Positions 39,834 through 50,297 are shown, numbered from the stretch's first letter. The stretch: 64,000 nt of DNA from Paraburkholderia monticola (GCF_001580545.1 NZ_LRBG01000003.1:248001-312000); one strand, 5' to 3'. Program-made: numbers and translations. Notes: generated from the sequence alone by a model not told the origin.

Positions 39834-39867
39834 TAAAAAAGGCCCCGCGAACTTCGCGGGGCCTTTT
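39834..39867 (-). terminator. Terminator after rplU-rpmA
   Basis: A perfect 10-bp stem (39841-39850 with 39854-39863, loop ACT) is followed on the minus strand by six T. It separates the ribosomal protein pair from obgE-proB. Confidence 0.9.
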
Positions 39868-39896
39868 ACGGTCCTGAAGCCCGTGCCTGATTAAAC

Positions 39897-40157
39897 TCAG
39901 GCTGCCGGGACGACCGAAACGGTGTGCTTCTTCGCTGCGCCCTTCGTCGAGAACTGGACGTGGCCGTCCTTCAGCGCGAACAGGGTGTGATCCTTGCCCA
40001 TGCCGACGTTCTCGCCAGCGTGCATGCGCGTACCGCGCTGACGCACGATGATGCCACCAGCGTTGATAGCCTGGCCGCCGTAAACCTTAACGCCGAGGCG
40101 TTTCGATTCCGAGTCGCGGCCGTTCCGGGACGATCCGCCTGCCTTTTTGTGTGCCAT
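39897..40157 (-). CDS. rpmA: 50S ribosomal protein L27
   Basis: This 86-residue protein starts [20 protein letters not shown], the universal L27 N-terminus that reaches towards the peptidyl transferase centre. It is 25 bp downstream of rplU. Confidence 0.98.
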   Translation of the reverse strand: MAHKKAGGSSRNGRDSESKRLGVKVYGGQAINAGGIIVRQRGTRMHAGENVGMGKDHTLFALKDGHVQFSTKGAAKKHTVSVVPAA

Positions 40158-40182
40158 TTGATTTGCTCCTTAACCGGTGCGC

Positions 40183-40494
40183 TTACGCGTTGATCGCGTC
40201 GATGCGCAGTTCGGTATAGTTCTGGCGGTGGCCGCCATGCTTCTGGTAGTGCTTCCGGCGACGCATCTTGAAGATGGTCACTTTTGCGTGACGACCTTGC
40301 GACACGACGGTAGCCTTGACGGAAGCCCCACTGACCAGCGGCGTACCGAACTTAATCGATTCGCCTTCGCCCACTGCGAGAACCTGGTCGAGCGTGATTT
40401 CAGCGTCAATGTCTGCCGGTATCTGTTCTACTTTAAGTTTTTCGCCGACGGCAACTTTGTACTGCTTGCCACCGGTTTTTATGACCGCGTACAT
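40183..40494 (-). CDS. rplU: 50S ribosomal protein L21
   Basis: The 103-residue protein starts [14 protein letters not shown] and ends with the conserved [17 protein letters not shown], matching the family length exactly. The longer open frame upstream is rejected because the promoter lies within it. Confidence 0.98.
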   Translation of the reverse strand: MYAVIKTGGKQYKVAVGEKLKVEQIPADIDAEITLDQVLAVGEGESIKFGTPLVSGASVKATVVSQGRHAKVTIFKMRRRKHYQKHGGHRQNYTELRIDAINA

Positions 40495-40548
40495 TGAGAA
40501 CCTCACTCTGTATTCATTTTTCCCACGCACCGCGCGCGGAAACTCTAA

Positions 40549-40577
40549 ATTATACATGGAGTTAGCTGCTCGGTCAA
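40549..40577 (-). promoter_or_regulatory. Sigma-70 promoter of rplU-rpmA
   Basis: On the minus strand TTGACC (40572-40577), a 17-bp spacer and a perfect TATAAT (40549-40554). Transcription should begin about 48 bp before rplU. Confidence 0.88.
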
Positions 40578-40744
40578 AACCTGCTTACCAAATCGTGTAT
40601 CGCCCGGCTTCGCCTCTTTCGCTGCCCCTCGCGCGCGGTGACTAGCGCCCCGAGGGCCGTGCAGACGGCCTTGGCACGCGGCCTTGGCGCCTTGCCGAAC
40701 CCATCGGCGCCGCAGCCGACGACCCGGAAGCGCCCCGATCGCCT

Positions 40745-40750
40745 TATAAT
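40745..40750 (+). promoter_or_regulatory. -10 element of ispB
   Basis: A perfect TATAAT lies 26 bp before the ispB ATG. No good -35 is visible at 16-18 bp upstream. Confidence 0.5.
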
Positions 40751-40776
40751 TCGCGGCACTACCCAATTCAGCCATC

Positions 40777-41769
40777 ATGTCGTCGACTGCCACTCCCTCC
40801 CCCAACGTCGCCAGCCTGCTTGCTCCGATCGCCGAAGACATGCAGCAGGTCAATCGCGTCATCCGGCAACGTCTCGCGTCGGACGTGATGCTGATCAACC
40901 AGATTTCCGAGTACATCATCAGTGCCGGCGGCAAGCGGCTGCGGCCCGCGCTGCTGTTGCTGGTGGCAGGCGCGCTGGGCGATACGACGGGGCACCGGCA
41001 CGAGCTGGCCGCGGTCGTCGAATTCATCCACACGGCCACGCTGTTGCATGACGATGTGGTCGACGAATCCGACCTGCGGCGCGGCCGCCAGACCGCCAAC
41101 GCGTTGTTTGGCAACGCGGCGAGCGTGCTGGTCGGCGATTTCCTTTACTCGCGCTCGTTCCAGATGATGGTCGGCGTGGGCAAGATGCGCGTGATGGAGA
41201 TTCTGTCGGAGGCGACCAATATCATCTCCGAAGGTGAAGTGCTGCAGCTGTTGAACATGCACGATGCGGACGTCGACGAAGCCCGCTACATGCAGGTGAT
41301 CCGCTACAAGACCGCCAAGCTGTTCGAGGCGGCCGCCCAGCTCGGCGCGGTGCTGGCCGGCGCGGACGCAAAAATCGAAGCCGCCGCCGCCGAATACGGC
41401 CGCCGCATCGGCACCGCGTTCCAGATCATGGACGACTGGCTCGACTACACGGGTACGGCGGAGTCGATGGGCAAGAACGCCGGCGACGATCTGCGCGAAG
41501 GCAAACCCACGCTGCCGCTCATCTATCTGATCGAACGCGGCACGCCCGAGCAGTCGGCGCTTGCGCGCGAGGCGATCGAGCAAGGCGGCACCGACCGCTT
41601 CGAGACGATTTTCGAGGCGATCACACGCTCAGGCGCGCTCGATCACACGCTCGAGTGCGCGAAGCAGGAGGCGCAGGCAGCTGCGGCGGCAATTTCTTCA
41701 TTTCCCCATTCCATTTTCAAAGAGAGCCTGCTAGAATTATGTTCTTACTCGACGGCAAGACAGTCTTGA
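40777..41769 (+). CDS. ispB: Octaprenyl diphosphate synthase
   Basis: This 330-residue trans-prenyltransferase makes the side chain of ubiquinone. Both Asp-rich motifs are present: DDVVDESDLRRG (first) and DDWLDYTG (second), with GGKRLRP near residue 50. It is divergent from rplU, a conserved arrangement. The chain length (C40) is inferred from the group. Confidence 0.94.
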   Translation: MSSTATPSPNVASLLAPIAEDMQQVNRVIRQRLASDVMLINQISEYIISAGGKRLRPALLLLVAGALGDTTGHRHELAAVVEFIHTATLLHDDVVDESDLRRGRQTANALFGNAASVLVGDFLYSRSFQMMVGVGKMRVMEILSEATNIISEGEVLQLLNMHDADVDEARYMQVIRYKTAKLFEAAAQLGAVLAGADAKIEAAAAEYGRRIGTAFQIMDDWLDYTGTAESMGKNAGDDLREGKPTLPLIYLIERGTPEQSALAREAIEQGGTDRFETIFEAITRSGALDHTLECAKQEAQAAAAAISSFPHSIFKESLLELCSYSTARQS

Positions 41770-41795
41770 ACGAGACTGAAACGCCGAGTTAGTCT
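41766..41795 (+). promoter_or_regulatory. Possible promoter of tRNA-Pro
   Basis: TTGAAC (41766-41771) and TAGTCT (41790-41795) are 18 bp apart, 24 bp before the tRNA. The -35 overlaps the end of ispB. Confidence 0.4.
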
Positions 41796-41818
41796 GAATC
41801 GAGTCAGCAGTACCAAAT

Positions 41819-41895
41819 CGGGGTGTAGCTTAGCCTGGTAGAGCGCTACGTTCGGGACGTAGAGGCCGGAGGTTCGAATCCTCTCACCCCGACCA
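41819..41895 (+). tRNA. tRNA-Pro (anticodon CGG)
   Basis: The 77-base gene folds into a complete cloverleaf. The acceptor CGGGGTG pairs with CACCCCG, the anticodon stem CTACG pairs with CGTAG around TTCGGGA (anticodon CGG), the T-loop is GTTCGAATC, and CCA is encoded. It reads proline codon CCG, frequent in this genome. Confidence 0.96.
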
Positions 41896-41920
41896 GATTC
41901 TCCTTGTTAGCTCAAGGTTC

Positions 41921-41954
41921 AAAAACCGCCGCAGCATTGCTGGGCGGTTTTTTT
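41921..41954 (+). terminator. Terminator after tRNA-Pro
   Basis: AACCGCC pairs with GGCGGTT, with GCAGC/GCTG inside, followed by seven T. It lies 25 bp after the tRNA. Confidence 0.85.
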
Positions 41955-42105
41955 GTTTTGTGCGGCGAATTTTCGCTGCTTCCTGCTGCGCGTCGCCCGT
42001 TTCTTCTTCGCTTGGCTCGTCAGCGACGGCGGCCCCCGTCCCCAGCGGAACGCGCAGTCCCCTCTGCTATATTCTCTCCATCCTTTCCCTTATTTTTCAC
42101 GACGC

Positions 42106-43404
42106 GTGGAACAACTTCCCTTATGGGCGCAGATCGGCGCCGTCCTTCTGCTACTTGTCTGCTCCGCCTTTTTTTCCATTTCCGAGACAGCGATGATGGC
42201 GCTCAACCGTCATCGCCTCAAACATCTCGCCAGCAAGAACACGCTCGGCGCGAAAACCACCCAAGGCCTGCTCGCAAAAACCGACCAGTTGCTGAGCGTG
42301 ATCCTGATCGGCAACAACCTGTTCAACACGATCATTCCGGTACTGACCACGTCGGTCGCATTGCACACGTTCGGCCGCAATAGCCTCGTGCTGTCTATCG
42401 CGACCGGTATTGTCGCGTTCCTCATTATCGTATTTGCGGAAATCACGCCGAAGATCGTCGGCGCGACGTTTCCCGAAAAAATCGCGCTGCCCGCGAGCCT
42501 GCTGATCGCCCCGCTGATGCGCGTCGCGAGACCGCTGATCTGGTTCGTCAATCTGTTCGCAACTGGCATCCTGCGCGTGCTCCATATCAATACGAAGGGC
42601 GCGCGCGACCAACGGCTATCCACCGAAGAACTGCGCACCATCGTGCTCGAGTCGGGCAGCTTCATGCCGACCAAGCACCGCAGCATCCTGCTGAACCTGT
42701 TCGACCTCGAGAACATCTCCGTCGATGACGTGATGATCCCGCGCCGCCGCATTGAGGCGCTCGACTTCGAAGCTCCATTCGAGCAGATCCTGCATCAACT
42801 GGAGACCTGCTATCACAACAAGCTGGTCGTCTACCAGGGCGACATCGACCGCGTACTCGGTGTGCTGCATGTGCGCAAGACGCTGTCGGCGCTGCACAAC
42901 CAGGAGCTCGACCGCGACGCCTTGCGCGATCTGCTCACCGAGCCGTACTTCGTGCCGAGCGGCACACCGGTGTTCCAGCAGTTGCAATTCTTTCAGGAGA
43001 GCCGGCACCGCATCGCGCTCGTCGTCGACGAGTACGGCGAACTGCAGGGTCTTCTGACGCCGGAAGACATCATCGAGGAGTTGATCGGCGAATTCACCAC
43101 GTCGATTCCGCGCGGCGCCAGTTCGCGCGGCGGCTGGAACGAGGCGGGCGAATGCATCGTCGCGGGCAGCATGCCGTTACGCGAGCTAAACCGCTGGCTG
43201 CAACTCGCGCTGCCAACCGATGGCCCCAAAACGCTCAACGGCCTGATTCTCGAGATTCTCGAAGACATCCCCGACGGCGACGTCTGCGTCCGCATCGGCG
43301 ACATCAAGCTCGAAGTGATGCGCAGCGACGATCAGGCGATCCGCACGGTCAAGCTGTTCAAACCGCCGTCGCGCACCAAGGCGGGTAAAGCACGGTCCGG
43401 CTGA
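42106..43404 (+). CDS. CNNM/CorC/HlyC-family CBS-domain membrane protein
   Basis: A 432-residue inner-membrane protein with a DUF21 transmembrane domain of about four segments (1-180, starting LPLWAQIGAVLLLLVC and containing FSISETAMMALN), a CBS pair (about 200-320) and a C-terminal CorC_HlyC domain. Members are linked to magnesium or cobalt efflux. The start is taken as the GTG at 42106, just before the first membrane segment. The 51 upstream residues would overlap the tRNA terminator. A TATATT -10 lies at 42068-42073. Confidence 0.83.
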   Translation: MEQLPLWAQIGAVLLLLVCSAFFSISETAMMALNRHRLKHLASKNTLGAKTTQGLLAKTDQLLSVILIGNNLFNTIIPVLTTSVALHTFGRNSLVLSIATGIVAFLIIVFAEITPKIVGATFPEKIALPASLLIAPLMRVARPLIWFVNLFATGILRVLHINTKGARDQRLSTEELRTIVLESGSFMPTKHRSILLNLFDLENISVDDVMIPRRRIEALDFEAPFEQILHQLETCYHNKLVVYQGDIDRVLGVLHVRKTLSALHNQELDRDALRDLLTEPYFVPSGTPVFQQLQFFQESRHRIALVVDEYGELQGLLTPEDIIEELIGEFTTSIPRGASSRGGWNEAGECIVAGSMPLRELNRWLQLALPTDGPKTLNGLILEILEDIPDGDVCVRIGDIKLEVMRSDDQAIRTVKLFKPPSRTKAGKARSG

Positions 43405-43550
43405 ACTCCGCGCCGTCGCTAGCTGGTCACAGTCAGCATCGCACAGGCTCGCGATGCGCGCCATTAGCCGAATGGCCGAATGGCGTTCGGACGCCCGCAA
43501 CCGGAAGATGAAGCCGTCATGTTCTACAGGCGGCTCATCACCGGTCTCTC

Positions 43551-44807
43551 ATGCAAACACCCTTTGCCACCGCGGCGCCGTCGCCGCGTCCACTCGCTCT
43601 CGCCGGCGAAACCAGCGCAACGAGTCTGAACGATCCCGACAACGCTCCAGCCGTGCGTCTGTTGACCGACACATTGCACGAAGCGACGCGGCGCAATGCG
43701 TCGGATATCCACATCGAGCCGGCCGAGCATGGCTGGCGTGTGCGCCTGCGGATCGATGGCGTGCTGCACGAAATCCCGCGGCCGCCGGCGCATCTGCGCG
43801 ACGCGTTCGTCACCCGTGTGAAAGTGCTGGCGCGTATGGACATCGCCGAGCGACGCGTACCGCAGGACGGCCGGCTTCGTCTCGCGACGTCGCCAGGACG
43901 GCTCGAGGACTACCGCGTCAATTCGCTGCCGACGCTGTTCGGCGAAAAGCTCGTGCTGCGCCGGCTCGACGCGCTGCCCGCCGATCTTTCACTCGATTCA
44001 CTCGGCCTCGATCCGGCGCAGCGCGAAACCGTCGACGCCGCGATCCGCGCGCCGCATGGCCTGATGCTCGTCACCGGACCCACGGGCAGTGGCAAGACGC
44101 TGTCGCTGTACTGCTTCCTGAACCTGCTGAATGGCGAGGCGCGAAACCTCTGCTCGGTGGAAGACCCGGCCGAGATCCAACTGGCCGGCATCAATCAGGT
44201 CAGCGTGCGCGAAAAGGCCGGACTGACTTTTGCGGTCGCGCTGCGCGCGTTTCTGCGTCAGGACCCGGACGTGATCATGGTGGGAGAAATCCGCGACAAC
44301 GAAACCGCCGACGTCGCCGTGAAGGCCGCGCAAACCGGGCACCTCGTGCTGTCCACGCTGCACACGAACGACGCGCCCGCCGCCATTGCCCGTCTGATCG
44401 ATATCGGTGTCGAGCCATACAATCTTGCCGCGGCGCTGCGCATGGTGACCGCGCAGCGGCTGGTGCGGCGGCTGTGCGTCGCGTGCCGCGCACCCGCGCC
44501 GCATTCGGCGGCGGCGCTCAGGGCAGCAGGCTTCGGCGACCATGAACTCGACGGCTGGCAACCGTATGCGGCTACCGGCTGCGCGGGTTGCCACGGCATC
44601 GGCTATCGGGGGCGGGTCGGCATCCATCAGGTGATGCCCGTCTCCGACGCGATGCGTGAGCTGATCGTCGCAAGCGCGGGTGTGCATGAACTCGCACATC
44701 TCGCGCAGACCGAACGGGTTGCGACGTTACGCACCGCGGCGCTCGCACGTGTGCGCGACGGCACCACGAGTCTCGCCGAAGCGCTGGCCGCCACGGAGGT
44801 CGCATGA
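43551..44807 (+). CDS. pilB: Type IV pilus/type II secretion assembly ATPase (short PilB)
   Basis: This cytoplasmic hexameric ATPase would drive pilin assembly with PilC. At 418 residues it has the whole ATPase core: N2 domain (NASDIHIEP, FGEKLVLRRL), Walker A GPTGSGKT near residue 176, Asp/Glu box MVGEIRD, His box STLHTNDA and the zinc tetracysteine CVAC...CAGC. The roughly 150-residue N1 (MshEN) domain of standard PilB (about 565) is missing, and the 145 bp upstream cannot encode it. pilC overlaps its stop. GspE is a possible alternative name. Confidence 0.88.
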   Translation: MQTPFATAAPSPRPLALAGETSATSLNDPDNAPAVRLLTDTLHEATRRNASDIHIEPAEHGWRVRLRIDGVLHEIPRPPAHLRDAFVTRVKVLARMDIAERRVPQDGRLRLATSPGRLEDYRVNSLPTLFGEKLVLRRLDALPADLSLDSLGLDPAQRETVDAAIRAPHGLMLVTGPTGSGKTLSLYCFLNLLNGEARNLCSVEDPAEIQLAGINQVSVREKAGLTFAVALRAFLRQDPDVIMVGEIRDNETADVAVKAAQTGHLVLSTLHTNDAPAAIARLIDIGVEPYNLAAALRMVTAQRLVRRLCVACRAPAPHSAAALRAAGFGDHELDGWQPYAATGCAGCHGIGYRGRVGIHQVMPVSDAMRELIVASAGVHELAHLAQTERVATLRTAALARVRDGTTSLAEALAATEVA

Positions 44808-46042
44808 GTATCACCGCTCAGTCACCGACACGGCCCGTCGTGGCCGATCTGCGATTCAGATGGCGCGGCATCGACGCCGACGGCACGCGCCAGAGCGGCA
44901 CGCTGATCGCGCCCGATGCGAGCGCCGCGCGCGCGATGCTCAAGCGCGACAACCTCTTTATCGTCGAACTCGCAACGCAAGGGCCGGCGCCACGGCCGAA
45001 AGCTCGCGCGGCCGATGTCACGCTATTCACCCGACAACTGTCCAGCCTGCTGCGTGCCGGTTTGCCGCTCGCGCCCGCGCTCGAACTACTCGCGCAGGCA
45101 CCGACGCAGGGCCGGCGGCAAGGCATGCCGCGCATCGTGGACACTCTCGCACGCGACATCACCAGCGGCCTGCGCTTTTCGGCGGCCTTGCAGCGGCACC
45201 CGGCGCAGTTCAATGCGCTGTACTGCCAGCTCGTAGAAGTCGGCGAAGCGGCGGGCGCGCTCGTCACCGTGCTCGGCCGCCTCGCCGACGATCGCGAACG
45301 CGCCGCCGCGCAACGCGCGAAGGTGCGCGCGGCGCTCACCTATCCGGTCGCTATCCTGCTGCTCGCGATCGCGATTACCGCGGCGTTGCTGGTGTGGGTG
45401 GTGCCGACGTTCAAGCAGATCTTCGACGGCTTCGGCGCGAAACTGCCCGCGCCGACGCAGTTCGTGCTGGCGCTATCGGCAGGCGCCGCCCGCTGGAGCG
45501 TGCCACTCGTCGTGCTGATGATCGTCATCGGCTCCGCGGTCACGTTCGTGCTGCGCCGTTCGGCAAGCGCGCGCATCCGCTTCGCGCACGTGTCGCTCAA
45601 CCTGCCGGTGGCCGGCCCGCTGCTGCGCACGCTGTGCGCGGCACGCTGGAGCCGCGCGCTTGGTACGCTGCTGGCAGCCGGCACGCCGCTCGCCGACGCG
45701 TTCGATTCGCTTAGCCAGGCAACCGGCAATGCCTTCTTCGATCGTGCGACCGCAAGCATCGCCGTGCGACTACGGCGCGGCGAACGGCTCGCCGCGGCGA
45801 TGCACGCGGCGCACTGCTTTCCCCCCGAGATCGTGCAGCCGGTTGCGGTCGCCGAGGAATCCGGCGCGCTCGACAGCATGCTGCTCGATGTCGCGTCGCT
45901 TGCAGATCGCCAGGTCGACGACAGGATCGGCACACTATCGAGCCTGTGCGAGCCGCTCGTGATCGTCGTGCTTGGCACGTTGGTCGGCGGGCTCGTGATC
46001 GCGATGTATCTCCCCATTATTCAACTCGGCAACGTGGTGTAG
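44804..46042 (+). CDS. pilC: Type IV pilus inner-membrane platform protein
   Basis: A 412-residue GspF/PilC-family protein with two repeated T2SSF domains (about 75-195 and 280-400) and three membrane segments, including the LLAIAITAALLVWVV segment near 185 and LVIVVLGTLVGGLVIAMYLPI at the end. FTRQLSSLLRAGLPL is a family hallmark. Its ATG overlaps the pilB stop by four bases. Confidence 0.93.
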   Translation: MSITAQSPTRPVVADLRFRWRGIDADGTRQSGTLIAPDASAARAMLKRDNLFIVELATQGPAPRPKARAADVTLFTRQLSSLLRAGLPLAPALELLAQAPTQGRRQGMPRIVDTLARDITSGLRFSAALQRHPAQFNALYCQLVEVGEAAGALVTVLGRLADDRERAAAQRAKVRAALTYPVAILLLAIAITAALLVWVVPTFKQIFDGFGAKLPAPTQFVLALSAGAARWSVPLVVLMIVIGSAVTFVLRRSASARIRFAHVSLNLPVAGPLLRTLCAARWSRALGTLLAAGTPLADAFDSLSQATGNAFFDRATASIAVRLRRGERLAAAMHAAHCFPPEIVQPVAVAEESGALDSMLLDVASLADRQVDDRIGTLSSLCEPLVIVVLGTLVGGLVIAMYLPIIQLGNVV

Positions 46043-46069
46043 CATCGCAGCCGAATCCACTGCCTCACT

Positions 46070-47011
46070 ATGCAAGCTCCACTTCCGCTCGTGTCACAAA
46101 CCTCCTCCAGCCTGCTCGCAGGTTTACTGCCAGGCCACTTTGCCAGCGATCTCGGCCTCGCGTTCGCCAGCCTTCCCGTCGGCGTTCAGATCGCTTTCGC
46201 GATCGTGTTCGGCCTCGTGATTGGCAGCTTCCTGAACGTGGTCGCGCATCGGCTGCCGATCATGCTCGAGCGCGCGTGGCGCGCCGAAATCAGCGAGGCC
46301 ACCGACGAGCCGCAGCCCGAGGACGGATTGCCAGCGCGCTATAACCTGTGGGTGCCGCGCAGCGCCTGCCCGCATTGCGGACACGTGCTGAGCGCCTGGG
46401 AAAACTTGCCGGTGCTGAGCTACCTGCTGCTGCGCGGCCGTTGTTCCGCATGCGGCACGCACATCAGCCCGCGTTATCCGCTGCTCGAAATCGCGAGCGG
46501 CGCTTTCGCGGCAGGCTCGCTGATAGCGTTCGGCCCGACGCTGATGGCACTCGCCGCGTTCGGCCTGTGTGCAACGTTACTCGCGATGAGCGCAATCGAC
46601 ATCGACACGCATCTGCTGCCCGACTCCCTGACGCTGCCGCTGTTGTGGGCCGGGCTGATCGTCAATTTCAACGGCATGTTCACGAACCTGCACGATGCGG
46701 TGCTCGGCGCTATCTTCGGATATCTGGTGCTGTGGGCCGTGCATTGGGTATTCAAGCTCGTGCGCGGCATCGAAGGTATGGGTTATGGCGACTTCAAGCT
46801 GCTCGCGGCGCTCGGCGCGTGGCTCGGCTGGCCTGCGCTGCCTCAGATCGTGCTGATCGCGGCAGTGGCCGGTGCCGTGGTCGGCCTCGCGGCGACGTGG
46901 TTCGGCCGCATGCGTTTCGAGGAGCCGCTGCCGTTCGGGCCGTTTCTCGCGGCGGGCGGTGCGCTCACGCTGTTTGTCGGCACGCCGCTTTATCTGGCTC
47001 TGGGAGGCTGA
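46070..47011 (+). CDS. pilD: Prepilin peptidase/N-methyltransferase
   Basis: PilD cleaves and N-methylates type IV prepilins at the inner membrane. The 313-residue protein has the zinc tetracysteine CPHC...CSAC near residues 100-130, both catalytic Asp (DIDTHLLPD and the GYGDFK motif) and about seven membrane segments. It completes a pilB-pilC-pilD set; no pilin gene lies in this window. Confidence 0.95.
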   Translation: MQAPLPLVSQTSSSLLAGLLPGHFASDLGLAFASLPVGVQIAFAIVFGLVIGSFLNVVAHRLPIMLERAWRAEISEATDEPQPEDGLPARYNLWVPRSACPHCGHVLSAWENLPVLSYLLLRGRCSACGTHISPRYPLLEIASGAFAAGSLIAFGPTLMALAAFGLCATLLAMSAIDIDTHLLPDSLTLPLLWAGLIVNFNGMFTNLHDAVLGAIFGYLVLWAVHWVFKLVRGIEGMGYGDFKLLAALGAWLGWPALPQIVLIAAVAGAVVGLAATWFGRMRFEEPLPFGPFLAAGGALTLFVGTPLYLALGG

Positions 47012-47014
47012 AGC

Positions 47015-47629
47015 ATGTTCGTCGTGGGACTCACCGGCGGCATCGGTAGCGGCAAATCGACCGTGGCCAATCTGTTCGCGGCGCGCGGTGTGCCGCTCGT
47101 CGACACGGACGTGATTGCGCATCGCATCACTGCGCCGCATGGCATCGCGATGCCACACATCGCCGCCGAATTCGGCGCCGCGTTCGTCGCCGCCGATGGC
47201 TCGCTCGATCGCGCGCGCATGCGCTCGCTCGTGTTCAGCGACGAGACCGCGCGCAAACGTCTCGAAGGCATCACCCATCCGCTGATTCGCGCGGAAACCG
47301 AGCGCGAAGAGCGCGAAGCGCAAGGGCCGTATGTGATCGTCGTGGTGCCGTTGCTGGTCGAGTCCGGGACCTGGAAGAACCGCGTGAATCGCGTGCTGAG
47401 CGTCGATTGCAGCGTCGACAGGCAAATCGCGCGCGTGATGAGCCGCAACGGTTTCAGCCGCGAGCAGGTGCTCGCGATCATCGCGCGCCAGGCGACGCGC
47501 GAAGCGCGCCTCGCCGCCGCCGACGACGTGATCGTCAACGACAACCAACCGATCGAAGAACTAGAAGCTCAGGTAGACGCTCACCATCGCGCGTATCTGT
47601 CACTTGCGAAGGATGAAGCCGAGTCATAG
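47015..47629 (+). CDS. coaE: Dephospho-CoA kinase
   Basis: CoaE performs the last step of coenzyme A synthesis. The 204-residue P-loop kinase starts [15 protein letters not shown], and has DTDVIAHR and the lid Arg-rich region with [10 protein letters not shown]. It begins three bases after the pilD stop. Confidence 0.96.
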   Translation: MFVVGLTGGIGSGKSTVANLFAARGVPLVDTDVIAHRITAPHGIAMPHIAAEFGAAFVAADGSLDRARMRSLVFSDETARKRLEGITHPLIRAETEREEREAQGPYVIVVVPLLVESGTWKNRVNRVLSVDCSVDRQIARVMSRNGFSREQVLAIIARQATREARLAAADDVIVNDNQPIEELEAQVDAHHRAYLSLAKDEAES

Positions 47630-47707
47630 CGCGCGCGGGAACCGAAGCGCTGATAACGACGTGAACTCACGAAAAAAGTTGCGAAAGCGCGCAGAAAAAG
47701 TGCGTGA

Positions 47708-48534
<827 letters not shown>

Positions 48535-48592
48535 CGGCCTGTCCGCCACCGTCGCGTCTTCAGCGCACACCGGATTTGAAAGAACGCGCCTT

Positions 48593-48620
48593 TGAAGCGG
48601 CGCGAAATAGCCCTATATTC
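48593..48620 (+). promoter_or_regulatory. Promoter of yacG
   Basis: TTGAAG (48593-48598) and TATATT (48615-48620) are 16 bp apart, 36 bp upstream of yacG. Confidence 0.5.
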
Positions 48621-48656
48621 GTTACTTGTTCCGTTTGCGATTGACCGTCCGACCGT

Positions 48657-48860
48657 ATGCCTACCGTCGTCAAATGCCCTACCTGCGGTAAAGATGTCCG
48701 CTGGACCCCTGAGAGCCGCTTCCGTCCATTCTGCTCGGAGCGCTGCAAGCAGATCGATCTCGGCGCATGGGCCGCCGAAAAATACAAGATTGGCGGCAAT
48801 GAACAGGAAGGATCTTCTTCCGAAGAGGAAACGCCGCGCGGCGACTACAACCCGCACTGA
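48657..48860 (+). CDS. yacG: DNA gyrase inhibitor YacG
   Basis: A 67-residue zinc protein known in E. coli to bind GyrB. It has the four-Cys motif CPTC...CSERC, the conserved [11 protein letters not shown] and an acidic tail. Confidence 0.95.
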   Translation: MPTVVKCPTCGKDVRWTPESRFRPFCSERCKQIDLGAWAAEKYKIGGNEQEGSSSEEETPRGDYNPH

Positions 48861-48872
48861 GCGCGCCAGTAG

Positions 48873-48927
48873 AAAAGCCACGTGAACGAGCGCTGTCGAG
48901 ACAGCGCCCGCTATCGCGTGGCCTTTT
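48873..48927. terminator. Bidirectional terminator between yacG and mutT
   Basis: An outer stem GCCACG/CGTGGC with flanking AAAA and TTTT encloses a perfect inner hairpin GCGCTGT/ACAGCGC. Confidence 0.75.
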
Positions 48928-48953
48928 CAGTCACTCTCTTCAAGCAATTACTG

Positions 48954-49394
48954 CTATTCGGCCGCGAGCCACTCCAGCACCGGAATCGTCGCCGGCAGCA
49001 ACGGCTCGACGTCCGCGGGCAAGCTTTGCCATACGAACGCCTGACCTTCGCGCCCGTGCGGCTCGCCTGACCACTGCGTCACTTTGCAGAAGAAAAGGCG
49101 CACATAGGCGTGCGGATAGTCGTGTTCGAGCGTATGCCACAGATGGCTCGCCTCGACCTCGATTCCCAGTTCCTCGTGCAGTTCGCGCGCAAGCGCGGCC
49201 TCGACCGATTCACCCGGCTCGAGTTTGCCGCCCGGAAACTCCCAATAGCCCTCGTACGGCTTGCCGGCCGGACGCTGTGCTAGCAGATAGCGCCCATCCG
49301 GCTGTACCAGCACGCCAACGGCGACTTCGGTAACAGGACGGGTCGCGCCGATTTTGGCCTCGCCGTTGCCGGCGTTTTCGCTTGCCTCGTTCAT
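48954..49394 (-). CDS. mutT: MutT-type NUDIX hydrolase (8-oxo-dGTP diphosphatase)
   Basis: A 146-residue Nudix protein that should remove oxidised dGTP. The Nudix box is GGKLEPGESVEAALARELHEE, preceded by QRPAGKPYEGYWEFP typical of MutT. It follows the DUF815 gene with a four-base overlap. Confidence 0.92.
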   Translation of the reverse strand: MNEASENAGNGEAKIGATRPVTEVAVGVLVQPDGRYLLAQRPAGKPYEGYWEFPGGKLEPGESVEAALARELHEELGIEVEASHLWHTLEHDYPHAYVRLFFCKVTQWSGEPHGREGQAFVWQSLPADVEPLLPATIPVLEWLAAE

Positions 49395-50260
49395 GCCGAC
49401 GTCTTACGGCCGGACCAGTCGCGCGCGAACTGCCACGCGACCCGTCCCGAGCGCGAGCCGCGCTCCAGTGCCCACACCAGCGCATCGCCGCGTGCCGTCT
49501 CGACCTCGGCGTCGTCGCAACCGAAATGGCGCAACCAGTGCGCGATGATCGTCAGGTAGTCGTCCTGCTTGAACGGATAGAAGCTGACCCACAGCCCGAA
49601 ACGCTCGGACAGCGAAATCTTCTCTTCGACCAGTTCGCCCGGATGAATCTCGCCGTCCGACGTGTGCTTGTACGTCTCGTTGTCGCTCATGTACTCGGGC
49701 AGCAGATGGCGGCGGTTCGACGTCGCGTAGATCAGCACGTTGTCCGACTGCGCGGCGACGGAGCCATCGAGCGCGACCTTCAGCGCCTTGTAGCCCGACT
49801 CGCCCTCTTCGAACGACAGATCGTCGCAGAACACGACGAAGCGCTCGGGGCGCTTCGCGATCAGATCGACGATGTCGCCGAGATCGTGCAGGTCGTCCTT
49901 GTCCACTTCGATCAGGCGCAGGCCGTCTTTCGCGTAAGCGTTCAGACACGCCTTGATCAGCGACGATTTGCCGGTGCCGCGCGCGCCCGTCAGCAGTACG
50001 TTGTTGGCCGGCTGCTTGCGCACGAACTGGCGCGTGTTCTGTTCGATCAGCCCTTTCTGGCGATCGATGTTCTGCAGGTCGTCGAGCGTGATCGACGAAA
50101 TGGCGGGCACCGGCTGCAGATAGCCGCGCCCCTGGCGCTTGCGCCAACGGAACGCGACCGCGGCCGACCAGTCGATCTCGGGCGCGGCGGGCGGAAGCAT
50201 CGCTTCGAGGCGGCCGAGCACGGCTTCGGCCCGGGTCAAAAACTGTTCGAGTTTGTCCAT
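49391..50260 (-). CDS. DUF815-family AAA-type ATPase
   Basis: A 289-residue P-loop ATPase of unknown role. It has Walker A GARGTGKSSLIKA near residue 95, a Walker B-like VVFCDDLSF and a sensor-like ATSNRRHLLPE. These features match the DUF815 family. It lies between argJ and mutT, 37 bp after argJ, and its stop overlaps the mutT start. Confidence 0.9.
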   Translation of the reverse strand: MDKLEQFLTRAEAVLGRLEAMLPPAAPEIDWSAAVAFRWRKRQGRGYLQPVPAISSITLDDLQNIDRQKGLIEQNTRQFVRKQPANNVLLTGARGTGKSSLIKACLNAYAKDGLRLIEVDKDDLHDLGDIVDLIAKRPERFVVFCDDLSFEEGESGYKALKVALDGSVAAQSDNVLIYATSNRRHLLPEYMSDNETYKHTSDGEIHPGELVEEKISLSERFGLWVSFYPFKQDDYLTIIAHWLRHFGCDDAEVETARGDALVWALERGSRSGRVAWQFARDWSGRKTSA

Positions 50261-50297
50261 GTTGAGGAGGCGGCCAGCGGCCGCGCATTGAACCTGG

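Noticed and set aside
42028..42105. Longer N-terminus for the CorC/HlyC-family protein
   Set aside because: The upstream frame begins in the tRNA terminator and encodes residues unlike the family before the first membrane segment.
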